Origin: Nemertoderma westbladi
Taxonomy: Eukaryota; Xenacoelomorpha; Nemertodermatida; Nemertodermatidae
Assembly (NCBI GenBank): GCA_032718475.1
Contig: JAUCBJ010004911.1
Coordinates: 1 to 48,877 of the forward strand
Length of the DNA stretch: 48,877 nucleotides
Reading direction: 5' to 3'
The position numbers were made by a program, and so were the translations under genes. The notes under the pieces were generated by a model, which was not told where the DNA came from, ran no database searches, and was given only the letters and a program-made list of their open reading frames with translations. Each line of letters begins with the position of its first letter. Positions within the stretch are counted from its first letter, which is position 1. This document shows, piece after piece, positions 1 to 10,466 of this stretch.

Positions 1-150
1 TGAATACTAGAAGGTAGGTAGAACTTAAAGATAAATTCAATTTTGTGTAAATTAGTACCAGTATTGATTGATATGGTGAATACTAGAAGGTAGGTAGAAC
101 TTAAAGATAAATTCAATTTTGTGTAAATTAGTACCAGTATTGATTGATAT
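1..150. repeat. Two-copy direct repeat, 76-bp period
   Basis: The segment beginning TGAATACTAGAAGGTAGG at position 1 recurs at 77 with no visible change, and the second copy runs to about 150. It lies upstream of the first coding exon. Whether it continues to the left of the window cannot be seen. Confidence 0.9.
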
Positions 151-340
151 CTATATAAACTAAACACCCTCGTTAAATACAGCACTGGCCGGATCGAAAA
201 TCGATATTTAAGTGGTAGGTCGATAGGTACTGTGGGTCTTTTTGTATGATTATCGTTGAACTGGCCATTGTTGTTCGGTTATATGCATGGGCCCAGGGTT
301 ACACTGACATACGGGCTACTGGGAGCCTATCTACGGGGGA

Positions 341-526
341 ATGACCTCTGCCATTGCTCTAGTCTATGGATCTATTATCGTCATAACAACAGTTCTCGTT
401 AGTGGGAACAGTCTAGAAGAGGACGAACATTCTCATTATACACGGGAATGGGCGGTGGAGATCAAAGGCGGCGCTCAAGTTGCTAATCTCGTTGCCAGGG
501 AACTTGGATTCGAGAATCTGGGTCAG
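341..526 (+). CDS. PCSK1-like: PC1/3-like convertase exon 1: signal peptide and N-terminal propeptide
   Basis: The ATG at 341 opens a frame with a hydrophobic stretch of about 20 residues (ALVYGSIIVITTVLV), a typical secretory signal peptide. The propeptide start follows: REWAVEIKGG, then VANLVARELGFENLGQ, the conserved W-A-V-x-I-x-G-G and G-F-x-N-L-G-Q motifs of proprotein convertases. The exon is 62 codons and ends in phase 0 at CAG|GTTGGT. The frame runs on to a stop near 598, but the family pattern breaks after LGQ and resumes correctly in the exon at 10362, so the end is set at the donor. The enzyme is expected to enter the secretory pathway and cleave prohormones at basic pairs; the propeptide acts as chaperone and inhibitor. 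A 5' untranslated exon or promoter could lie in 151-340 but I see no clear signal. Confidence 0.9.
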
Positions 527-843
527 GTTGGTAGTGAACTTCTGTTTTATAGTCAAGGTGCAGGGAGGCCTATTAGAAAATTTAATACGTTTAGTTAATA
601 TTGAGTCAAGAGAGCCCAGTGACTTTAAAAAAATAGTTACCGGTATTGATTGTCATTGAAACTGTTCACCTGATATATTTCAAGATTCAACTGAAGGTAA
701 GACTTAAGATTTTTCTCAATACAGCAGCAATGCAAGATACTAAATTGTTATAAATTTACGAGTTTGTACAGGGATTCTATGGAGGATTCTATATTATGGG
801 TATATTTGGTTTATCATTTTGGTTAGGATTAGTTGGTCAGGCC

Positions 844-963
844 TTAACCCTAATTAAAACTATCATGTTACCCTAACCATAAGTCAGAATCTACGAAATT
901 CCGTTTAATTTCTTAGATTGTGACTTAGGGTTAGGGTTACATGACATTTTTAATTAGGGTTTA
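844..963. repeat. Small foldback element with telomere-like CCCTAA arms
   Basis: The left arm (TTAACCCTAATTAAAA, then ATCATGTTACCCTAACC and TAAGTCAGAATCTA) is matched in reverse complement by the right arm (TAGATTGTGACTTAGGGTTA, then a segment ending TTTTTAATTAGGGTTTA). Arms are about 50 bp with a few mismatches and a short loop. It has the form of a non-autonomous foldback or MITE relic in intron 1. Confidence 0.75.
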
Positions 964-1324
964 GTTCGCCACTACTGTAAATACTACAGTATTTTGTATT
1001 GAATTTGTAGGTACAATCACTCGTGCCATAACGCTATAAAGTGCTGTTTTATTAACAATGACGTATATATGTAGTTAATATGTACAACATTTATGGAACA
1101 TTTATTTAAAATTATACAAAAATAATCTTAGCTTGTTTCCGTAGCAATATGCGAAAATTAACAATCAATTGAAATATTGTTATTATTTTTAATAATGCAA
1201 TCCGCCATCCACAATTAATATTACCGGTATTAGTAAATGATATGTGACACTTATATTCCTTACCTTTTCTTAAATAATATAATTATGAGAATAATTGTCC
1301 AATACCTTTCTCGTGATTCCGTGT

Positions 1325-3708
1325 CCACACTTCGAAATAGTCAACACTTCGAAAAAACCATGTCAACATTTCGAAAGGAATTTAGAGCGTTAGAGGTCAT
1401 GTCATCACTTCGAAAGGAAGTTAGAGCTCATGTCATCACTTCGAAAGGAAGTTAGAGCTCATGTCAACACTTCGAAAGGAAGTTAGAGCTCATGTCAACA
1501 CTTCGAAAGGAAGTTAGAGCGTTAGAGGTTATGTCAACACTTCGAAAGGAAGTTAGAGCTCATGTCAACACTTCGAAAGGAAGTTAGAGCTCATGTCAAC
1601 ACTTCGAAAGGAAGTTAGAGCTCATGTCAACACTTCGAAAGGAAGTTAGAGCTCATGTCAACACTTCGAAAGGAAGTTAGAGCTCATGTCAACACTTCGA
1701 AAGGAAGTTAGAGCTCATGTCAACACTTCGAAAGGAAGTTAGAGCTCATGTCAACACTTCGAAAGGAAGTTAGAGCTCATGTCAACACTTCGAAAGGAAG
1801 TTAGAGCGTTAGAGGTCATGTCAACACTTCGAAAGGAAGTTAGAGCTCATGTCAACACTTCGAAAGGAAGTTAGAGCTCATGTCAACACTTCGAAAGGAA
1901 GTTAGAGCTCATGTCAACACTTAGAAAGGAAGTTAGAGCTCATGTCAACACTTCGGAAGGAAGTTAGAGCTCATGTCAACACTTCGAAAGGAAGTTAGAG
2001 CTCATGTCAACACTTCGAAAGGAAGTTAGAGCTCATATCAACACTTCGAAAGGAAGTTAGAGCTCATGTCAACACTTCGAAAGGAAGTTAGAGCTCATGT
2101 CAACACTTCGAAAGGAAGTTAGAGGTCATGTCAACACTTCGAAAGGAAGTTAGAGGTCATGTCAACACTTCGAAAGGAAGTTAGAGCTCATGTCAACACT
2201 TCGAAAGGAAGTTAGAGCTCATGTCAACACTTCGAAAGGAAGTTAGAGCTCATGTCAACACTTCGAAAGGAAGTTAGAGCTCATGTCAACACTTCGAAAG
2301 GAAGTTAGAGCTCATGTCAACACTTCGAAAGGAAGTTAGAGCTCATTTCAACACTTCGAAAGGAAGTTAGAGCTCATGTCAACACTTCGAAAGGAAGTTA
2401 GAGCTCATGTCAACACTTCGAAAGGAAGTTAGAGCTCATGTCAACACTTCGAAAGGAAGTTAGAGCTCATGTCAACACTTCGAAAGGAAGTTGGAGGTCA
2501 TGTCAACACTTCGAAAGGAAGTTAGAGCTCATGTCAACACTTCGAAAGGAAGTTAGAGCTCATGTCAACACTTCGAAAGGAAGTTAGAGCTCATGTCAAC
2601 ACTTCGAAAGGAAGTTAGAGCTCATGTCAACACTTCGAAAGGAAGTTAGAGCTCATGTCAACACTTCGAAAGGAAGTTAGAGCTCAAGTCAACACTTCGA
2701 AAGGAAGTTAGAGCTCATGTCAACACTTCGAAAGGAAGTTAGAGCTCATGTCAACACTTCGAAAGGAAGTTAGAGCTCATGTCAACACTTCGAAAGGAAG
2801 TTAGAGCTCATGTCCACACTTCGAAAGGAAGTTAGAGCGTTAGAGGTCATGTCAACACTTCGAAAGGAAGTTAGAGCTCATGTCAACACTTCGAAAGGAA
2901 GTTAGAGCTCATGTCAACACTTCGAAAGGAAGTTAGAGCTCATGTCAACACTTCGAAAGGAAGTTAGAGCTCATGTCAACACTTCGAAAGGAAGTTAGAG
3001 CTCATGTCAACACTTCGAAAGGAAGTTAGAGCTCATGTCAACACTTCGAAAGGAAGTTAGAGCTCATGTCAACACTTCGAAAGGAAGTTAGAGCTCATGT
3101 CAACACTTCGAAAGGAAGTTAGAGCTCATGTCAACACTTCGAAAGGAAGTTAGAGCTCATGTCAACACTTCGAAAGGAAGTTAGAGCTCATGTCAACACT
3201 TCGAAAGGAAGTTAGAGCTCATGTCAACACTTCGAAAGGAAGTTAGAGCTCATGTCAACACTTCGAAAGGAAGTTAGAGCTCATGTCAACACTTCGAAAG
3301 GAAGTTAGAGCTCATGTCAACACTTCGAAAGGAAGTTAGAGCTCATGTCAACACTTCGAAAGGAAGTTAGAGCTCATGTCAACACTTCGAAAGGAAGTTA
3401 GAGCTCATGTCCACACTTCGAAAGGAAGTTAGAGCGTTAGAGGTCATGTCAACACTTCGAAAGGAAGTTAGAGCTCATGTCAACACTTCGAAAGGAAGTT
3501 AGAGCTCATGTCAACACTTCGAAAGGAAGTTAGAGATCATGTCAACACTTCGAAAGGAAGTTAGAGCTCATGTCAACACTTCGAAAGGAAGTTAGAGCTC
3601 ATGTCAACACTTCGAAAGGAAGTTAGAGCTCATGTCAACACTTCGAAAGGAAGTTAGAGCTCATGTCAACACTTCGAAAGGAAGTTAGAGCTCATGTCAA
3701 CACTTCTA
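1325..3708. repeat. 31-bp minisatellite, roughly 75 copies
   Basis: The unit contains CATGTCAACACTTCGAAAGG followed by AAGTTAGAGCT. Copies are nearly identical, with occasional 10-bp insertions (GTTAGAGG variants near 1380, 1530, 1810, 2840 and 3430) that recur at intervals and suggest amplification in blocks. The leading copies near 1328-1375 are more diverged. Any reading frame across it is incidental. Confidence 0.95.
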
Positions 3709-3820
3709 AATAATAATGAAATAATAATGAAATAATAGTAGAATAATAATAATAATAAATAGTAATAATAACGAAAACGAAGTTTCGTATTTATTTTTGT
3801 TACCATTTAATTAATTATAG

Positions 3821-6163
3821 TTTATTTAGGGTAAGATATTTAGTAATAAGATAATTTAGTATTTAGGGTAAGATATTTAGTAATAAGATAATTTAGTATT
3901 TAGGGTAAGATATTTAGTAATAAGATAATTTAGTATTTGGGGTAAGATATTTAGTAATAAGATAATTTAGTATTTAGGGTAAGATATTTAGAAATAAGAT
4001 AATTTAGTATTTAGGGTGAGATATTTAGTAATAAGATAATTTAGTATTTGGGGTAAGATATTTAGTAATAAGATAATTTAGTATTTAGGGTAAGATATTT
4101 AGTAATAAGATAATTTAGTATTGAGGGTAAGATATTTAGTAATAAGATAATTTAGTATTTAGGGTAAGATATTTAGTAATAAGATAATTTAGTATTTAGG
4201 GTAAGATATTTAGTAATAAGATAATTTAGTATTTAGGGTAAGATATTTAGAAATAAGATAATTTAGTATTTAGGGTGAGATATTTAGTAATAAGATAATT
4301 TAGTATTTGGGGTAAGATATTTAGTAATAAGATAATTTAGTATTTAGGGTAAGATATTTAGTAATAAGATAATTTAGTATTTAGGTAAGATATTTAGTAA
4401 TAAGATAATTTAGTATTTAGGTTGAGATATTTAGTAATAAGATAATTTAGTATTTGGGGTAAGATATTTAGTAATAAGATAATTTAGTATTTAGGGTAAG
4501 ATATTTAGTAATAAGATAATTTAGTATTTAGGTAAGATATTTAGTAATAAGATAATTTAGAATTTAGGTTGAGATATTTAGTAATAAGATAATTTAGTAT
4601 TTAGGGTAAGATATTTAGTAATAAGATAATTTAGTATTTAGGTAAGATATTTAGTAATAAGATAATTTAGAATTTAGGTTGAGATATTTAGTAATAAGAT
4701 AATTTAGTATTTAGGGTAAGATATTTAGTAATAAGATAATTTAGAATTTAGGTTGAGATATTTAGTAATAAGATAATTTAGTATTTAGGTTGAGATATTT
4801 AGTAATAAGATAATTTAGTATTTGGGGTAAGATATTTAGTAATAAGATAATTTAGTATTTGGGGTAAGATATTTAGTAATAAGATAATTTAGTATTTGGG
4901 GTAAGATATTTAGTAATAAGATAATTTAGTATTTAGGGTAAGATATTTAGTAATAAGATAATTTAGTATTTAGGTAAGATATTTAGTAATAAGATAATTT
5001 AGAATTTAGGTTGAGATATTTAGTAATAAGATAATTTAGTATTTAGGGTAAGATATTTAGTAATAAGATAATTTAGAATTTAGGTTGAGATATTTAGTAA
5101 TAAGATAATTTAGTATTTAGGTTGAGATATTTAGTAATAAGATAATTTAGTATTTGGGGTAAGATATTTAGTAATAAGATAATTTAGTATTTGGGGTAAG
5201 ATATTTAGTAATAAGATAATTTAGTATTTGGGGTAAGATATTTAGTAATAAGATAATTTAGTATTTGGGGTAAGATATTTAGTAATAAGATAATTTAGTA
5301 TTTGGGGTAAGATATTTAGTAATAAGATAATTTAGTATTTGGGGTAAGATATTTAGTAATAAGATAATTTAGTATTTGGGGTAAGATATTTAGTAATAAG
5401 ATAATTTAGTATTTGGGGTAAGATATTTAGTAATAAGATAATTTAGTATTTCGGGTAAGATATTTAGTAATAAGATAATTTAGTATTTGGGGTAAGATAT
5501 TTAGTAATAAGATAATTTAGTATTTAGGGTGAGATATTTAGTAATAAGATAATTTAGTATTTAGGGTAAGATATTTAGTAATAAGATAATTTAGTATTTG
5601 GGGTAAGATATTTAGTAATAAGATAATTTAGTATTTAGGGTGAGATATTTCGTAATAAGATAATTTAGTATTTAGGGTAAGATATTTAGTAATAAGATAA
5701 TTTAGTATTTGGGGTAAGATATTTAGTAATAAGATAATTTAGTATTTAGGTAAGATATTTAGTAATAAGATAATTTAGTATTTAGGGTAAGATATTTAGT
5801 AATAAGATAATTTAGTATTTAGGGTGAGATATTTAGTAATAAGATAATTTAGTATTTAGGTAAGATATTTAGTAATAAGATAATTTAGTATTTAGGGTAA
5901 GATATTTAGTAATAAGATAATTTAGTATTTAGGGTAAGATATTTAGTAATAAGATAATTTAGTATTTAGGTAAGATATTTAGTAATAAGATAATTTAGTA
6001 TTTAGGTAAGATATTTAGTAATAAGATAATTTAGTATTTAGGGTAAGATATTTAGTAATAAGATAATTTAGTATTTAGGGTAAGATATTTAGTAATAAGA
6101 TAATTTAGTATTTAGGGTGAGATATTTAGTAATAAGATAATTTAGTATTTAGGGTGAGATATA
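3821..6163. repeat. 37-bp AT-rich minisatellite, about 63 copies, each with a TTAGGG-like core
   Basis: The unit contains TTTAGGGTAAGATATTTAG followed by TAATAAGATAATTTAGTA. Sub-variants with TTTGGGG, TTTAGGTAAG (36 bp) or AGGTTGAG occur in runs. It begins about 110 bp after the 31-bp array, separated by an AATAAT-rich stretch. Confidence 0.95.
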
Positions 6164-6248
6164 TGTTTCATGAGATATACAGTTATTATTTTGTCTGTAT
6201 TTTAAAATATACTATTATTCTATTTACAATCAATTACATTCTATTAAC

Positions 6249-6325
6249 TTTTCGAAGTGTTGACATGGTCTTTCGAAGGGTTGACTATTTCGAAGTGTTT
6301 ACTATTTCGAATTGTTGACCATATA
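6249..6325. repeat. Inverted copies of the 31-bp satellite head
   Basis: Four diverged blocks of TTTCGAAGTGTTGAC type are the reverse complement of GTCAACACTTCGAAA at the head of the array at 1325. The spacing and the ATAGTC and CCATG links match the left copies at 1322-1375, so this is an inverted end and not random similarity. Confidence 0.8.
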
Positions 6326-6687
6326 CCCTTTCCGGCGAAATGATAGGTGAGCATTGCAATTAATTTAGTAAAAGTTTTACAGTATTCCATGAAGTGAGAT
6401 TATGACCGATATTCTCAGTAAATCATGCATTCGTCTTGCAAGCTTACCGCTTCAGTTTCATGATTCAACTTATCCTGTTTTTTTTTTGTATTGGGAACAA
6501 TCTTTCAGATCGTAGGTGTGGGTGGGGGTGTACCGCTAGTCGGTGGGGTTGACTTGTTGACGAGAGGCTATTTAAACGCGCATCGGTCAACCATTACTGA
6601 CCTTTTTGTAAAAGAAATAGTTATTATTTATTTTTATTCAATATTGTTATTAAATATATTAAACCGAGGCAAATTATTAATAAATTA

Positions 6688-7062
6688 TTAATTTCGCAAA
6701 TAGAGTAGGCCTGCCGCCCAGAAAGACATGTAAGCGACACCGAACAACAGTAATACCATGAACTTGCTGTAATTCGGTTCGCGTCTTTTGTCCCGAAGAA
6801 TCCGGGTTATGTTGGACTGACAGATCCAGTCATCTGGGGCTGGACCGAACTCCGCACCACGTAGCCGAGGTTTTATCTCCATATCAATCGCTTCCTTTAG
6901 CCCAACGGCACTGAACTCTACTCGTTTAGGCCGCCCGTCGCCCAATATCTCGAGCTGTTGATGCATCTCCGTAGCTATTCGTCCTGTATCTATCAGCGGG
7001 AACTGTAGTGAACGGTTAGCGAACCGGTTGAATTCGTATCCCGGGTTAATGACCTTGATCTT
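6688..7062 (-). CDS. Unrecognised minus-strand ORF with C-terminal membrane segment
   Basis: On the minus strand a frame is open from just after a stop near 7063 to the TAA at 6688. An ATG occurs at 6966 (92 residues), but the open frame extends about 32 codons upstream and starts right after a TTAG that could be a splice acceptor, so this may be a terminal exon. The visible protein is hydrophilic (PKRVEFSAVGLKEAIDMEI, then GAEFGPAPDDW) and ends in a single hydrophobic helix (FMVLLLFGVAYMSFWAAGLL) just before LYLRN, like a tail anchor. AATAAA-type signals lie within 60 bp after the stop on the same strand. Codon use looks coding-like and the GC content is higher than the surroundings. I recognise no family. 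It could be a nested gene, a retrocopy or part of a mobile element. Confidence 0.4.
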   Translation of the reverse strand, partial: KIKVINPGYEFNRFANRSLQFPLIDTGRIATEMHQQLEILGDGRPKRVEFSAVGLKEAIDMEIKPRLRGAEFGPAPDDWICQSNITRILRDKRREPNYSKFMVLLLFGVAYMSFWAAGLLYLRN

Positions 7063-8141
7063 CTAACCTCCGCCGTCATTCAGTTTAAAACTACTTACAA
7101 ATTATTCGCTGTTCCTTCCTTTCATCTCGCTCTCCATTACAGTAATCGAGTATTACGCCATTACGTATGTCTATGTTACAGTAACTATCTTATTAACTAC
7201 TATTAACATAAATAATGTTAATTTAAGTAAATTTTTTTAAGTTTCCATATCTCCGGCGAGTTTTGGTTCATAATTTTCGGATTGCTAATTTTTTCTCTAA
7301 TTTACTTTCCTACTTATTCCTGATTTATTATTTACTAGAATATTTGATTTTTCATGTTTGATGTAGATTTACTTTTGACATAATTTTTAAATTTTCGACT
7401 TTTTTCGCTAAACAGGCCATTATAGAATATTTAGCAATAGGTACTTAATTACCACCTCGATGGCTAATTTTGGGAACGGTTCCGCCCGTACCAGCATTTT
7501 CGTTTTTTTTTTACATATTTTCATGTTACCTGTTTTCTTTTATTTTGATAAGTTTATTAAGTGTTATTAAGTTAACATTTATTAAGTGTTCTAAAACTGT
7601 TAGTAATTGTTCTAGTACATTTTAATTGTCAATTTTCTAGAAAATAAATGTTCTAGAATATTTATTATTAAATATAAAGAATATTAAAAAAATTTTAATA
7701 TTATGAGATACCGGTATATCTGGCTGCGTCAGATGCGCAATAAAGGAAATGATTCGTTCTTAGAAATAATAAACGTGATTAAAGAACAATATGAATTTCG
7801 AGACCAAACAATAGGTCCAGCTACTCTATGCACAGATGGAATACTCTATTAAAATATAAATTATATTTATATCAATCATATATAAAATACTTGTCTAAGA
7901 AACAAGATAAAATTATAGCTACAGTAATTTTTGAATAACAGCTAAGATACAATATATTAATTTATGCTTTAAAAGTGCTAAATGTAAAAAATTTACACTT
8001 TTTAAAAATGTTCCAGAACAACAAATTACTTGTTCTAGAACATAATTTAAAAAATATATTACGAAATGGGCACTAGTATTTATAGTGTTATTGGTAAGTA
8101 AGATAGATCTGATAGATAGATAGATACTGATAGATAGATAT

Positions 8142-8828
8142 GTTTTTTTATGGTAGCTAGTGTTTCTTTTACTAGCTAGTATTTGTTGAAATTATATAAA
8201 CAATGTGAAAACATTGATATTTCAGGTTTAAACTGTTGCAGAATATTTGGTTGGAGTTCCGCCCGTCGCTACATTTAAAAAATATCCAAAATCATTATAT
8301 AAAAATATAACAATTGTTCATATAGTTCATTCCGCCCGTGGCTACATTTTGTTCTTATAGTTCCGCCCGTGGTTACATTTTGTTCTTATACTGTAGTTCC
8401 ACCCGTGGCTACATTTTGTTCTTATAGTTCCGCCCGTGGCTACATTTTGTACTTATAGTTCCACCAGTGTCTACATTTTGTTCTTATAGTTCCGCCCGTG
8501 GCTACATTTTGTTCTTATAGTTCCGCCCGTGGCTACCTTTTGTTCTTATAGTTCCGCCCGTGGCTACATTTTGTTATTATAGTTCCGCCCGTGGCTACAT
8601 TTTGTTCTTATAGTTCCGCCCTTGGTTACCTTTTGTTCTTATAGTTCCGCCCATGGCTAGATTTTGTTATTATAGTTCCGCCCGTGGCTACATTTTGTTC
8701 ATAAAGTTCCGCCCGTGGCTACATTTTGTTCATATAGTCCCGCCCGTTAATGTCAGAAACTGCTTAAATATAGCTACTAAATTTTTTTAAACACTAGCTA
8801 GATTAAAACTACTAGCTACCATAGAAAA
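8142..8828. mobile_element. Inverted-repeat-bounded element carrying a 31-bp satellite
   Basis: The left end (TTTTTTATGGTAGCTAGTGT, then ACTAGCTAGTATT) is matched in reverse complement by AACACTAGCTAG followed by CTACTAGCTACCATAGAAAA at 8789-8828. Between them lies the satellite at 8257-8752. There is no coding capacity. This is the form of a non-autonomous DNA transposon whose interior has become a tandem array. Confidence 0.6.
8257..8752. repeat. 31-bp minisatellite, about 14-16 copies
   Basis: The unit contains AGTTCCGCCCGTGGCTACAT followed by TTTGTTCTTAT, with point variants. A single inverted copy (AATGTAGCCATGGGCGGAAC) stands apart at 9074-9093, and a partial copy (GGTTCCGCCCGTACC) lies near 7480. 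Confidence 0.9.
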
Positions 8829-9964
8829 AACATTATATTTTAATCAATAACTTACATGTTCTAGAACATTTAAAACAACAAAAAAGGAAAACGCTAGCTA
8901 GTATAAAAATACAGTTAAAAATCCAAAAATAAAACACTAACATTTCTTTCAAAAACTAGCTTGTCTAAAAATTGTTCTAGAACAACAGTTTTTATTTTAA
9001 TCAATATCTGACATGTTCTAGAACATTTAAAACTACAAAAAGTGTAAACACTAGCTTGTATAATAGTACAGTTAAATGTAGCCATGGGCGGAACTGACCC
9101 CGAATATTTTAATGACCAAAAATATTGATGATATTATAACAATTAACATTGTATAGTTTACATGAAATGTTCTGGAACACTTTACAGAAACAGTAATAAT
9201 TAACAATTGAACTAGAAGCTTTAGTATCCAATAATTACGGATTATATTTATTTATTTATCCAGCACGTTAAGTAAAAAACCTTACCGGTAGGTGTGTTAG
9301 TACCAAAGTATGTAAAAACTAAAAAGCAACAAGACCCAGACGTTGCATGCAATCAGTGATCAGCTGACGGCAGCCAGCTGATGGGTAGGTTTCGCCCCAC
9401 AGCTGAAGGCATTCTCAGGAGGCCAAGCCAGGAAATGTAGAGAGAATTTCACAAAGAGAGACAGAACGAAATAATAATAAAGAATAGAAATAGAAATAAG
9501 ATAATAATAAAAAAAATAAAAAAAAGAAGAAATAATAAAAAGTTACCTGTAACCATGGCCTACTATATACTACGGCCAGCTAGGTCACCTAAAGAGGCTG
9601 AAAAAAAGAGGCCAGTTTATGTTTACAATATTATGATGTTTTGATATGGGGAAAGGGCTATAAATTTTCATTTGCTGCAATTTGGTCAATGGACGTAATT
9701 GAAGTCTCCTCGTTAAGCAAGATACTAAATTTTATGGTAGCTTGTGTTTTAGGTAGGTTTAGCTAGTAATTTCAACACTGGTTCCGACATCCTACTTCCC
9801 TCTATAAATTTTTTGTAGTAGCTAGTTCTTATTACTATTTGTATAGAAAATGCTCCAGAACATGTTAGCTATTCATTTAAAAAAAATTAAGTTCTAGAAC
9901 AAATATTTTTTGCTCTAGAACATTTTTTTGAAAAAATTCTGGATTCTTTTTAAAACGCATGGAA

Positions 9965-10290
9965 TCGTTCTAAAACGTCTTGCGTGAGTTGAGGATTACA
10001 ATAATTTGAATCGCAGTAACTATGGAAGCAATATAGTAAATTTCTCCAGTTCAATACATTTTGTAATACTATTTCGTTATACTTTATTTAAGATTTGAGC
10101 AACAAAAAAGTACTAATTTAAAAATAAAATTACATACGTATTACATGGAAAAAAATTCCAAAAAATTTTTTTTTTTCAATATTCTCTCGACCCTTTATTA
10201 ACCTCGCCGGCGCTCTGTAAATTAAATATTAATAGAGCGAAAAAAGTTCTACCTTTTCCCAAGTAATAAATAGTTATATAATTTCGGCTA
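9965..10290. mobile_element. Dispersed repeat, related to the foldback element at 36443-37467
   Basis: The block GAATCGCAGTAACTATGG with flanking similarity (AGTTCAAT, TTACATGGAAAAAA, TTCAATATTCTCTCGA) recurs at 36770-36990 and, in reverse, near 37090. It ends about 70 bp before the exon 2 acceptor. Confidence 0.6.
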
Positions 10291-10361
10291 AAAATCACTA
10301 AGTGTAATTAAATTTTAAAAGTAGGAAGATATAAACTTATGTTTTTACTTTATTGTTTTAG

Positions 10362-10466
10362 GTCGCCAGTTTGAACGATTTTTATTTATTCAAGAAGAAC
10401 GAAGTGCAAAAGAGATCTAAGCGATCAGCAGTACATCATACTAAGAGGCTTACAGATCACAGAAGT
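10362..10466 (+). CDS. PCSK1-like: PC1/3-like convertase exon 2: C-terminal propeptide
   Basis: The acceptor TTGTTTTAG opens 35 codons in phase 0, ending AGT|GTGAGT in phase 0. The protein reads VASLNDFYLFKKNEVQ, then KRSKRSAVHHTKRLTDHRS. This matches the PC1/3 propeptide, where LGQ is followed by a short linker, YLF, a dibasic secondary cleavage site (here KRSKR before SAV) and H-x-TKRL. The internal site is known in the family to be cut after the primary site, releasing the inhibitory propeptide. The exon is short and lacks a start codon. Its last 18 bases are also the first bases of the satellite that follows, so dozens of copies of its donor lie downstream. Any donor other than the first would add an in-frame TAA within the first repeat unit. 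Confidence 0.9.

Larger units (their letters stand above)
7590..9930. repeat. Dispersed TGTTCTAGAACA palindromes, about ten copies
   Basis: The palindrome TGTTCTAGAACA or a close variant occurs near 7603, 7635, 7654, 8004, 8030, 8857, 8970, 9013, 9168, 9852, 9891 and 9912. The core TTCTAGAA has the TTCnnGAA spacing of a heat-shock element and resembles a steroid-receptor half-site palindrome. In this repeat-rich setting it is more likely a subterminal repeat of transposable elements. Confidence 0.6.
527..10361 (+). other. PCSK1-like: Intron 1 of the convertase (about 9.8 kb)
   Basis: Donor GTTGGT at 527, acceptor TTGTTTTAG ending at 10361. The intron is filled by the repeats and the minus-strand ORF listed separately. 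The stretches 964-1320, 6330-6490, 7066-7590 and about 9100-9960 are AT-rich and show no gene or RNA that I can support. Confidence 0.8.

Noticed and set aside
1325-8752. CRISPR-like arrays
   Set aside because: The arrays lack unique spacers; units are contiguous tandem repeats, and the DNA is eukaryotic with spliced genes.
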